This document shows positions 41,501 to 50,084 of a stretch of 64,000 nt of DNA, one piece after another. The stretch lies in NCBI GenBank assembly GCA_003344405.1, contig NOWV01000107.1, positions 124,001 through 188,000 on the forward strand. Direction: 5' to 3'. Under the pieces are notes generated by a model. The model was not told the DNA's origin. It did no database searches and worked only from the letters and a program-made list of their open reading frames with translations. The translations under genes were made by a program, and so were the position numbers. The DNA comes from Trichoplax sp. H2. Taxonomy: Eukaryota; Placozoa; Uniplacotomia; Trichoplacea. Every line of letters begins with the position of its first letter. Position 1 is the stretch's first letter.

Positions 41501-44500
41501 GAAACATTATTCTCCCNNNNNNNNNNNNNNNNNNNNGGACTATTACATCGGATAATTCTAATACTGAAGATGCTATATGGGCAAAAATATTTTACCTTTG
41601 CAATCCCTACTTTTAGGTTAGCTGTATACCGGTACTTATGATGTTCTTTAAATATTATTAATATCGTAACTGACTTAATCATAAGTTATTAGAAGATAGC
41701 CAGCAATAGCAGTTTAGCTAAAAGGTTTCACAGACAATCAAATGGACTTACACAAAAGAAATCCATGGTTGAAGAATTGATGTATCGATTGGAAATTGTG
41801 CAAGATAATTCATCACTATTTGTCTGATAAGATATGTAGGATAAAATACGTCAGATGAGTATTTTAATTTTAATGAATATAATTTTCATTATTAACTGTC
41901 TTGTTACGATAAGAAGTAAGCTGCACTTTAGATAAACAGAAGATCAAAATAGAACTAAATTTTTATTTTTACCGCACGATAATTTTATAAGGTATCAGTA
42001 ATAAATCGAAATATTTGAGTGGTATTAATAACAAGTTTTTAGCTCAGTATGTTCTCCTTGATAGCTAATCTGCTGCACAACTGTACATCGGTAAATTAAT
42101 TTAGTCTAAGAAGTATAATTTGTACAAATCTTCTACTAGATTAAATTTCAAGCCTAAAACTTATGGTCATTTACAGCGAAATTACCTTAACATCTATTAA
42201 ATTTATGCTACGGTTAAGAAACATTATTCTCCCCGTGGAAATACTATATTAATTACTATTGAATTATATTAATAAGACCTATTACTAGTGACTGAAATAG
42301 TTTAAAATGCTTTTACTTGGTTATACTCTAATTTAGCGATCAGTAAGGTTTAAACTCTTATTTAATTTAAGATAAGTATACATACATCTTTTTATAAGGA
42401 ATGACAATGTTGTCGATAGCCTTTGTCATCCTTTGCAACACACACTGCATGTATGTTGCACCGCATTTACAGCCGGCGATACAGGGCAATGTTACTGAAG
42501 AAAATTAGGTAAAATATTAACTCCATATGTTAGATACTAGTTGCAACCTTAGAACGAGAAACTTTATAGAAAAGTGAAATAAAACAATAATTCAGTAACT
42601 AGTTGTAATTTATTTTATATTTATACGCAGTTTCAACAAGGACTACTAAGGCAGAAAGAACTATAATACCGATTAAATGACTAGTTGTAATTTGTTTTAT
42701 TCTTATATAGTTGCTGCAGGAACTAGTAAAATAGAAATAAATTAAACACTGATTCAATAACTAGTTGTAATTTTTATTTTTTACATAGTTCCAGCAGGAA
42801 CTACTAAGATAGAGAGAAATAGAACACTGATTCAATAGCTAGTTGCAATTTGTTTTATTTTTATATAGTTCCAGTAGAGACTACTAAGACAGAGGGAATG
42901 AAAACTCTGATTCAATAATTAGTTGTAATTTGTTTTACTTTTACATAGGTCCAGCAGGGACTACTGAGACACAAAGATAAAACACTACTTCAATAACTAC
43001 AGTAGTTGCAGATTGTTTTATTATTATACAGTTCCTGTAGGGATTACTAAAAGAGAGAAAGGGAGAGAGGGACGAGAAATGACCGTTCAGCGCAAAATAA
43101 TGCCGAGAGTTATCATTTTTCTAGTTATCCTACCATATGATACAGATGAAATTGTAACTATACTGTATATAACTATTCTGGTGGCCAATGTGGATGACAA
43201 TCATAGACAGCATAATGCGGACATAAGATATAATTGAAATGACCAGCAAATGTGCCAGTCTCTCCATTTTTAGTATAGCGAACGACCATTTCCCGTCCTT
43301 CTCTTTTTTTTAGTAGCGTTTCGTTTCAGATGATTATAAAAATGGTGCGGAAGAATTGTTGTATCAAGTTATTGAAATAAAGTTCAAAGTTCAAATTGTT
43401 GCCCACAATAGGAGATAGTTAGCTTATAAGATTACAGTAGAAAAATGGACGCTACTGGTAATCTCAGAAGTCAAGTTTAAAGTTTCAGTGCTGTGCAAGT
43501 AACATAACTAGAGGAGCAATTAGATCGTCAGTAACCTCACTGTGATGAAAACTTGAATTTACTGTACAAATGAGATTGGTATAATCAGTTATTGCTGTCA
43601 TGAAATAGATAAATATCTGTAGATATTGCAGATACGGTAGTTCTAGCTAGCTAAAAATAACCTGTAGTATTAGCAAGTTATCAGACCGTTTTGCTAAATT
43701 AAAGAAAGTAAAAGTACAGCTACAATATGTGATCTTCTAGTGTCTTGATGGCTAAAATAAATTGCAATATTAGAAAGTTATTAGGTCGATTTACTAAGTT
43801 GAAGAAAGAAAAGTACAGCTACTTAAATTCGCTCATGGCAGTAATATTTTCGTGAAATGCTATATGAGGATCAGTTTTTATTTTAGAAAAAGCGTATTAT
43901 AGGGATATTGGCTTGAAACATTGCAAATTACCCAGAAGTGCCTGATTTAGGTGAAATGTAGGTAAGATACCGATACTAGCTTGAAATTACATTAGTCTCA
44001 AATAAGCATCTATTACAAATTGAGAAGTTATAAAGTAAAAAGCACAAGTATGTACAGACTATATACAGTACGCGAAGTACAGTAGAACAAATGTAGGTTC
44101 TGCTACTGTTATTAGAAAAGGTGTCGATGTGTTTCTTATTGAGAAAGACTAGTCGCACACATTAATAGAAATGGATGTGAAAACATATTTGTATTATTAG
44201 TCAATGATAGTGGAAAAGTTTACTTGTATTTATTAATCTGGTTACCGCTAGATCTAAATGGATAGTTTATTTACTTACGACATTGGGTATTTGTTAAGTC
44301 AGAATATTTGCTGCCATTAGTATACAATAACTTGCAGGATAAAGGCTTACAAACTATGAATACATAAATTAAAGTTATATTGTATCTATCTAAGCTTTAT
44401 TTTTAAATGATCGAATTTAGTTTTTGTGACAAGATTAAAAGGTATGATCACTTACAATGGTTGTACTGGATCTTGTAATTTTTAGAGCATGAACCATTTT

Positions 44501-44855
44501 TACAATCGGCCATACTTAATTGAAGCTTTTCATAAATTACGTTAGCTAAAGATTGATAAATTTATTAAAACCATGGAAAATCTTAATTTCAAATAAACGC
44601 TACGCTCCAATTCGGTCGTATAGATATAAAAGCTCGGAATATGTTTTATTGAAGATAGTTGCGAGTGAAAGCAGAGTTAATAAATTAGGAAGTCAAAATA
44701 TGTAACTTTTAGGTTACAATAAGTTATTTTCTAAGCCAGTTACTGCTACTTACTGCATTTATTTTCATTGTATTCATTAGGGCAGCTTTTTTCGCATTTG
44801 CATATTTGTTTAGCATTAATATTATGTCCACTTTTAGTACAGGATAGGGTACAAG
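16086..44855 (-). CDS. Receptor gene A: Cys-rich + LRR cap + 39 LRRs + LGR-type 7TM + pseudokinase
   Basis: Minus-strand gene, about 1700 codons over 46 exons, all joined in consistent phase. The order is Cys-rich exon 44754-44855, LRR cap 42386-42494, 39 one-repeat exons from 42243 down to 19499, one exon carrying the LGR hinge and all seven membrane helices (to 18177), then four kinase-like exons 17245-17553, 16880-17158, 16328-16612 and 16086-16226. Known LGRs carry roughly 8-17 LRRs, so this array is exceptional. It would be a plasma-membrane receptor with a giant horseshoe ectodomain. Joining the kinase exons is inference: donor TAT|GTAAAG in the 7TM exon and the kinase exon acceptor are both phase 0, and the kinase exons have no start of their own. 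If that donor is skipped, the protein stops at TGA 18168-18170. The 5'-most exons and ligand are unknown. Exon 41752-41823 appears twice through a haplotype duplication (40447-40518). Confidence 0.7.
17554..18176 (-). other. Proposed 623-bp intron joining 7TM and pseudokinase exons
   Basis: The donor on the minus strand is TAT|GTAAAGTGA, with an in-frame TGA at 18168-18170, two codons into the intron. The acceptor is TATTTTAAG|AAG. Retaining the intron gives a receptor ending soon after helix 8. Splicing adds the 337-residue kinase-like tail. Transcript evidence is needed. Confidence 0.5.
18168..19242 (-). CDS. Gene A 7TM exon: LGR hinge plus rhodopsin-type seven-helix domain
   Basis: One large exon begins after acceptor AATTAG with a base completing the last LRR codon. 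The hinge YLCCAAPESIISCNPLP and the stretch SHTVLRLLVW before helix 1 are typical of LGR/relaxin-receptor hinges. Visible class A motifs are GN in helix 1, NLSIADLLMG in helix 2, the helix 3 cysteine (SALC), IDRY at the helix 3 end, the loop 2 cysteine (TSVCLP), CWMP in helix 6 and CINPILY in helix 7. The basic KKFIKY that follows is helix 8-like. Family knowledge: LGRs couple ligand-bound LRR ectodomains to G proteins. Resemblance seems closest to relaxin-type (type C) LGRs, with low certainty. The reading frame runs to TGA 18168-18170, or splices out at 18177. Confidence 0.93.
19499..23393 (-). CDS. Gene A LRR exons 32-39 (membrane-proximal block)
   Basis: Exons 23322-23393, 23053-23124, 22681-22755, 22109-22180, 20817-20888, 20619-20690, 20319-20396 (78 bases) and 19499-19570. 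Each encodes one LRR, starts with one base and ends with two. Examples are KLESNDITEIPDFAFKTITS and DLENNEVEGIDQQSLLPLHS. The last exon joins the hinge exon in phase (AT|G). Exon 22681-22755 is the least typical (acceptor choice uncertain). Most use the donor GTAAG and acceptors ending in TAG or CAG. Confidence 0.85.
23898..24340. mobile_element. Solo LTR, family 1, in gene A intron
   Basis: The 443-bp element begins TGTCACGGTACGAAC and ends GTTTGTGACA, with perfect 6-bp inverted ends TGTCAC/GTGACA. It is very similar to 5627-6053. Flanks TTCTT and GTCTT agree in four of five bases, a likely worn target duplication. It lies between LRR exons 24964-25035 and 23322-23393. Confidence 0.8.
24964..28845 (-). 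CDS. Gene A LRR exons 25-31
   Basis: Exons 28774-28845, 28484-28555, 28110-28181, 27099-27167 (69 bases), 26954-27025, 25218-25289 and 24964-25035. All are phase 2-2 single-LRR exons. Exon 24964 reads NLTHNRITKIDNRAFSNLSS, a textbook repeat. Exon 27099 reads GLGYNRLKRIPNHF and is one residue short of the usual 24. The introns hold an LTR-like element (about 27449-27975) and an odd block at 26160-26820. Confidence 0.85.
26160..26820. other. Compositionally odd intronic block, possible inserted element
   Basis: It contains several short palindromes (GGCGAAGCCGCCG, GGTTTTGGTACCTAAAACC) and ends with GTCACGAAGATAGCTTTCATGACA, which resembles the end of the family 1 LTR. No target duplication or coding content was found, so it may be a diverged LTR or another non-autonomous element. 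Confidence 0.3.
27449..27975. mobile_element. LTR-like element, family 2, copy 2
   Basis: It is homologous to about 14303-14850 over the whole length. The same TAACTTAG.ATTGTGATTGTAGAC start, TATAAAAG box and AATAAAG signal are present, and it ends near CGTGATTGG. It sits in a gene A intron between LRR exons 28110-28181 and 27099-27167. Ends are approximate. Confidence 0.55.
28846..31080 (-). other. Large intron in the LRR array, no exon seen
   Basis: A 2.2-kb AT-rich gap between LRR exons 31081-31149 and 28774-28845. Neither a repeat exon nor an LRR cap was found, so there is no sign that one gene ends and another begins here. Confidence 0.5.
31081..33890 (-). CDS. Gene A LRR exons 19-24
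   Basis: Exons 33819-33890, 33600-33671, 33164-33235, 32759-32830, 31460-31531 and 31081-31149 (69 bases). Each encodes a repeat with Asn as fifth codon, e.g. YLNLNNISAVRNTSFPFLSS, HLEANLIKIVEPYSF and HIYGNRLREIDLRIFNNQHR. Phase 2-2 throughout; boundaries were set by acceptor AG and donor GTAAG with this spacing. Confidence 0.85.
34005..37840 (-). CDS. Gene A LRR exons 8-18
   Basis: Exons 37769-37840, 37025-37096, 36678-36749, 36375-36446, 36175-36246, 35582-35656, 35350-35421, 35148-35222, 34732-34803, 34240-34305 and 34005-34082 (66-78 bases, all multiples of three). Exon 37025 carries CGIQTICDGAFKEL, nearly the same as gene B's 6560-6631. Exon 34240 (SNYSFSHHPKLKYL) matches gene B's 854-919. 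These two shared signatures anchor the A-B alignment. Exon 36375 reads DLNDNRIQQFPLGVFSNLVS. Confidence 0.87.
35985..36128 (-). other. Hydrophobic open frame in LRR intron
   Basis: The minus strand encodes a basic stretch followed by about 20 hydrophobic residues (RLIAALLLALAVFCYSFSC) and a good donor, LLFLD|GTAAGT. It resembles a signal anchor but lies between LRR exons 36175-36246 and 35582-35656 and does not fit their phase pattern. It may be chance, a relic or a nested alternative first exon. Confidence 0.25.
38109..42243 (-). CDS. Gene A LRR exons 1-7 (membrane-distal block)
   Basis: Exons 42175-42243, 41752-41823, 39999-40076, 39826-39897, 38992-39063, 38490-38561 and 38109-38180. Good repeats are YLNRNFINTISKDAFRGLVN and ELSSNKIRSINRQTLQNLKF. 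Exon 42175-42243 is the first after the cap and the weakest LRR. Exon 41752-41823 recurs at 40447-40518 because a segment is assembled twice; only one is counted. Confidence 0.85.
40721..41303. mobile_element. Solo LTR, family 1, with GGTAT duplication and known empty site
   Basis: It begins TGTTACAG and ends TTTTGTGACA, flanked by GGTAT on both sides (40716-40720 and 41304-41308). The allelic copy at 42021-42025 holds a single GGTAT with no insert, so both states are visible. A GTATATAAA box is present. A 20-N gap (41164-41183) hides part of it. Confidence 0.88.
41164..41183. other. Assembly gap (20 N) inside an LTR
   Basis: Run of 20 N within the family 1 LTR. Confidence 0.99.
41517..41536. 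other. Assembly gap (20 N) between haplotype copies
   Basis: Run of 20 N separating the LTR-bearing and the empty copy of the same locus. Confidence 0.99.
41537..42233. repeat. Duplicated segment, empty-site haplotype
   Basis: This is the counterpart of 40232-41516 without the LTR. It runs without a gap into the first LRR exon and the cap exon, so it is the better reference for gene A here. Confidence 0.8.
42386..42494 (-). CDS. Gene A LRR N-terminal cap exon
   Basis: The exon runs from acceptor CTTCAG to donor GTATGT and is 109 bases. It encodes TLPCIAGCKCGATYMQC and ends IPYKK plus two bases. The cysteine spacing is that of the LRRNT cap. It is the twin of 9862-9970 in gene B. Its first two bases join the final A of exon 44754-44855 to make an isoleucine codon. 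Confidence 0.87.
42590..43060. repeat. About 80-bp tandem repeat (minisatellite), about 6 units
   Basis: Units of 78-82 bp each begin near CTAGTTGTAATTTGTTTTAT and include a TAGTTCCAGCAGGAACTACTAAGA palindromic core. It lies in the gene A intron upstream of the LRR cap. A related dimer is at 48410-48550. Confidence 0.85.
44754..44855 (-). CDS. Gene A Cys-rich exon before the LRR cap
   Basis: This 102-base exon lies between acceptor ACCAG and donor GTAAGT. The translation contains CTLSCTKSG, then QICKCEKSCPNEYNENKC, six or more cysteines in 33 residues, and its phase joins exactly to the LRR cap. The spacing does not fit LDLa (no acidic SDE motif); a small EGF- or inhibitor-like knot is possible. 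Upstream exons were not found, so the signal peptide is missing. Confidence 0.65.
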
Positions 44856-47800
44856 CTGGTAAAGGCAGAATAAGTCTAATTTTTATCTGAATATTGCAAG
44901 ACTTATGAATAGCAGTTATTTTGTATAAAAAGGCATAGACTCCTTGAATCGGATCGATTTAAGATTCCTATCAATAATTTTTTAGTGTATTTAAGACTAC
45001 GAATCATTCATGTCTGATTTGTATGATATTCGTAGTCGTAATAAAATATTTCTAATTTAAATTGCAGAGATTTAAATTTACGAATCTTGTAGTCTCTGTA
45101 ATAATAAAGGTGATACAAGATTTTACCTGAAACTTTGGCTATCTTATTATTTAACGTACAGCAGTATAAAAATTAATTTATTACAGTACCGTATGGAAGC
45201 AATACCAAAAGAGTGAGATTAAATAGGATTCGATTCCGCGAGTAGTTCATGTTGCAATTGATCATGTTGTATCTTGCGAGCTAGGGAAACTTATTCCTGT
45301 TAATAAAAAATTGAATTAATGAGAGAGTCTTTATATATCTTATCATAACTCAGATGGGAATATTTTAATCCATTTCAAACTTGAATCCAAGCCTATTATA
45401 TCCATTGGGTATTAATTAAATCCATTGTTTATATATACATTATTTTCATCGATCAAATTGGTTGTTTATCATAAATTTTAGCTAGTTATGATTTTTGCTT
45501 TTGAAATTTTAAAAAATTTATATCCAAAACAAACACCTCCGCCTTTTCTATTGCAAAATTAACTTGCAGGCCAGTTAGATAGGTGTATCTTCTATGACCA
45601 GAAGCAGTCTTCAATTAATACGAGATATTGGATTTGTCAAGAATACCGGTATTCTTTAGTAATGTAGGGGATAAATTAAAATTAGTTTTACGATAGACGT
45701 GATACAGTCAGTAGTTTGCCTCAGTTGTCTAATAATGGCATAATCTTATTCTATCTCCATTGACTTTGGGAATGGAATTAATTAAAAAGAGAATCAGGTA
45801 AGTTATGATCGCAGTAACACTCATCCTTTATTACAGTTAGATATCCATTCATTAATTGTTTAACTCCTAATATCTATATCTATGTGCACTTAATTTGATA
45901 TCGGAACTAGGCATTTACATAATGGAAATTATTTTTACAACATAGGATCAAATTTTTAATCCATAGGTAGAACATAGAATTCATTCTTGGCAAACACTAT
46001 GGAAGCATATTGATACAGGGAACTATAAATGAATAGCGTTAAAATAATATATTATTAATTGTTCCATAATGCATATAACTGCCAGCTGAATTCATTCATT
46101 TCAAATGCACATTACCACCGATGAATCGCCTATATACTACAGACAGGCTTATGCAGAGAGTATAATCAGAAGCTTTAGCATCCATGATTTCCTAGCAAGC
46201 AGCTGGTCACCAACAATTTGTATATCGATTGACATACTCCGAATAATCAATCACTAATTAACATACTCCTATTATTACAGTACTACCGTTACATTATCAA
46301 TATTCAGAATCAGCTTATTTCATGTATGACGTATATTTTTTTATACAGTAGTCACTTATTGATGTATCAAAAGCTTATGGTAAAATTACTGGTACATAAA
46401 CTAGTTGATAGCGGGGTATGGAAATATTACTCCCAAATAAGGGCTATTTTCCTTTTCTTTTTTCTTTACTATTTTACTGTAAGATCTATTTTTTGATGCT
46501 TCTAAATAGAAATCTGTAAATTGAGTGTAATCCGCACATGCTAACCATGTCCTCAACGTTACTAGTTCGATTAAGCATGGAACCACTGTATATTTGAAAT
46601 GTGAGTTGATTTGTAGCTAAGAGATGAAAGTCTCAATACAATGTCGATGATATCATGAAATTTAGCTATTATCTTCTGAAGTATGTGCTGAGGTGGGATA
46701 AGGTAGGCCATGATAAGTGCCGGATATATGTAATACTGTATGCCATCTAATTATCGAACCAAAAATGGTGTAATGGTTACTAAACAAAATTTGCTCCGTA
46801 GTCATGGTTATACGGTAACTTTAGTATCAATTTTGCTAGTTGAACAATGTCTATTTGCTTCAGTGCACTAGGCAGCTGTTCACGAATTGATCATGTCCAT
46901 TTCTACTAATAATACTTCTATTTCGATAAATAGCTCTTGTATTGAGCGTGGCGCATGTAAAAACTACAGTAACGTATGTCGGTGGACATTGATATTTTTT
47001 TACTAAAGCATAATTTCACACTTACAACTTGTAATATTACGGGCTGTATTCTAGATTAGCGTTTGGACAATTACTAATATCTCTATCGAATAAGATCGCA
47101 ATGAATTATACAAGACATAATTACATCAAGAAAGACTAGCTGTGGTATAATGTTTTCGATCATATATTACTTGATTACGAACTGAAAGCTAGACGTGTTC
47201 GTACATTGATCCTAAGCTTAACTTCTAAAGAATAGAATCATTATGAAATTAACACGTTGGCATAACTACAACAACAGTCTGTTGTAAATTACATATCTAA
47301 ACTGTAAACATGGCATGAGTAGTTTAATGGTCATCAACGTAATTAATATTTTAATTTCGATGTTTTCGTTGACTGCTTAGATTAATATGTATTAATATTT
47401 TACTTCTTACTTTTAAGTCTAACTATTGGATCACGATTGTTTTTAGATTAGCGAAGTGATAAAAGTAATTTCTTTGAAAGATTTTCTGTAAGACTTCGGT
47501 GCGGTATATCTATAGATAAACGTATCAACGCCTAATGGAATGAAAGTGTAATCCGTCTGATCGATGAAGAAAGTCACAGATAACCTGCCTCGGTAGTTAA
47601 ATATTGGGTATACTAGCAGTGCTAAATCATTGTATTACATACCGCAATATCTCTGTCAGCGAAACGACATGACGTTAAGCTAGTGCAAGTTTAAAGGCAA
47701 GAAATATCCAATCTGATCTCATAATGTAACTTATTTCTGATTTTTTACCTTATGCTGTCTAGTATAATTGTGCTCGATTGCCAATTTCAGGAAGCAATGA

Positions 47801-48409
47801 TTTTCATACTATTTCTTACTCATTTATTAAGCTAACACTAGTATTATTTCTTTTGGTCGCAGGAGCTTAGATATCGTTAAAGCTGATAGCGGAAGTATTG
47901 TTAACAAGAAGCATGAAACAAAACGTGATTTGATATTACAGTATTTCCTGGAAAGTATAAAAACTATCGCTCCTTACATGGTGATCAAAAAGATGACCGG
48001 AACTCTTCCATTTTAAATATACACTATATGTACGTGATTAATTCATTGATAATATTTCTATTTGTAGATTTTTGCAATTATCAATGGGTATGAGGTCATT
48101 TGCATATTCTAAATAAGCCTTATTTGTTGAAGTTATTTTCTATGCTTTTGATCTGTTCTAGCCAATAGCTGTTGATATCTAGATAAAGTAATAGCTACGA
48201 TAGTTTGGCAGATACGAGCATAACAGTGGCATTTTAACATTAATGGCTGTTGTAAAGTCTACGGTATTGATAGTGATTCAATTTCCATATCAGTTTGGCA
48301 ACAAGAAGGACTGTCGATACTACTATCAAATATATGTTTTATAAATATGACAAGATAGTTTACACCACTTAATTTATCTTAAACTCTTTAGATAGAATTA
48401 AGGATATTT

Positions 48410-48550
48410 ATTCTTATACAGTTGCTGCAGGAACTAGTAAAATAGAAATAAATTAAACACAGATTCAATAACTAGTTGTAATTTTTTATTTTTTACATAG
48501 TTCCAGCAGGAACTACTAAGATAGAGAGAAATAAAACACTGATTCAATTC
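48410..48550. repeat. Dispersed dimer of the 80-bp repeat
   Basis: Nearly identical to about 42700-42832, including the GTTGCTGCAGGAACTAGTAAAAT and TTCCAGCAGGAACTACTAAGA cores. It is flanked by short direct repe​ats of TTTAGATAGAATTAAGGAT (48387-48405 and 48565-48583). Confidence 0.75.
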
Positions 48551-48916
48551 AATTTGTCAACTCTTTAGATAGAATTAAGGATATTATTCATTGATATATG
48601 TACTGTAACTCTCCGTCGGTGAAGCGACAGGACGTTAACTAGTAATTGGAAGAAAATAGAATGTTAATGTCAAATATAAAGGTGTACTAGTTCTACAATC
48701 CGTCGTGTTGCTGACGGACTAGGACTCATAACGCTATTTATATTACTCCTGTTAATACGTATGTGAGAATCAGGTAATCACATTATTGACGTTAAACGAT
48801 TGCCCATTGCATCCCTGACGGCCCATAGCTATCGAACGATCAGTTAAAGATTGTCCAATATTTCCATATCCAGTTCAGAATTTTAGCATTATAAAAATTC
48901 TACTTACGCCTACAAA

Positions 48917-49007
48917 ATTGCGGAATTTACTGTAAACACACCGATGCAGACACAGCTGAAATATTGTATCTGTTAATTTACTGCTTGACAAATTAAACAT
49001 CTGCAAA
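48917..49007 (-). CDS. Possible small Cys exon, unassigned
   Basis: Between TTTGCAG and GTAAGTAG the minus strand is open and reads KLTDTIFQLCLHRCVYSKF then RNFVG. The C-x3-C followed by an aromatic-glycine pattern recalls the front half of WSC or PAN modules, but a second half was not found. It is phase 0-0, so it does not join directly to exon 44754-44855. It may be chance. Confidence 0.3.
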
Positions 49008-50084
49008 GCGGTTTTTGAGCAAGCTTTATTAATAAGTATCATAACAGATCCGATAAAAACTCAGAATGTACTCCGATAATTATATAAAACGAATTTTCAC
49101 TACTAGTACGTGAACCAGTTAGATCTATACTTACTTTCTTAAGTTATTTGAGGAATGTGAATGAAACTTTTTATCGAGCATTTGGCACAACTTTTATAAT
49201 ATTATCTCGTCTTGCCTTTCATATTCGACGTAATAATACATATATCAAGCCAAAATATGAGTTAAATAGTGAAAAGAAGAAGGAAATTACTGTAAAGACG
49301 TACTACAAATGAAAGCAGAATACGGTCATAAACAAATTAGCACAGTATCACGCACAGAAGAGTCAAACTGAAATTACTACACTGATGCATGTTCGAAATT
49401 ATAGCTAATCCAGCAAGCTTTCATCTTATATTTAGAAAGGATATCATTAAGTTAGTGAACATAAACCAAAAAATTTGATACGGCTGATAAAAGAGTTTTA
49501 AAAGAGAAGATATTAAGTACTTTATAATTTAGGTAATTGGTCGTGATATTATTTTGTATAACAAATATAGTATTAGAAAAAATTTAGGAAATATTAGACG
49601 CTGGTCTATTAAGTTTGTCTAGATTCTTAAGCAGGGTTAGTGCTTATTGCTCAACAGATTGTCTTCCAACTTTCTACTGTAATTATTCATCTATTTTTAG
49701 GAAGTATAGCTTGGCGAAACTAGTGCATAAATCATCCTAATAAATGAAAAAATGATTACGATTGTGAGCAGACATCAATGGAAGTAAAATATTTCATTAC
49801 TCTACGTGATCAATTTAAATCGGATGAATAAGCTATACATATGCTACGTTGGTATCTTTAACAGTGAAAAAAATTGAGACAATCTCTACTTATAACTGTG
49901 ATCAAGCCTAGATCTATCGTACGTTACGCTAATCATAGCAAACTTGATCTATTTCTACATTATTAAAGAATCAATCGATTTCACACATGTAGCTATACGT
50001 TATCACCAATAAATTGCATTATATAGTAATGTAGATGTACTGTATTCTTTACTAGATTTCAAAATAGTATTCTATGTGTATTTC

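Larger units (their letters stand above)
40232..41516. repeat. Duplicated segment, LTR-bearing haplotype
   Basis: Positions 40232-40720 match 41537-42025 over an equal 489 bp, and 41304-41516 match about 42021-42233. The only large difference is the LTR insertion 40721-41303. The segment ends in a 20-N gap. Confidence 0.8.
44856..50084. other. Stretch without firm gene, probably 5' introns of gene A
   Basis: The 5' exons of gene A should lie here. The only candidate is 48917-49007 (minus). A dimer of the 80-bp repeat is at 48410-48550. The rest is AT-rich sequence in which I see nothing further. Confidence 0.45.

Noticed and set aside
43013-43237. 74-codon plus-strand frame downstream of the 80-bp repeat
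   Set aside because: It starts inside the repeat, has no motif and no splice context; treated as chance.
47036-47110. Apparent exon after an ACTTAC donor reading DISNCPNANLEY
   Set aside because: All frames compatible with the available acceptors contain stops before the donor.
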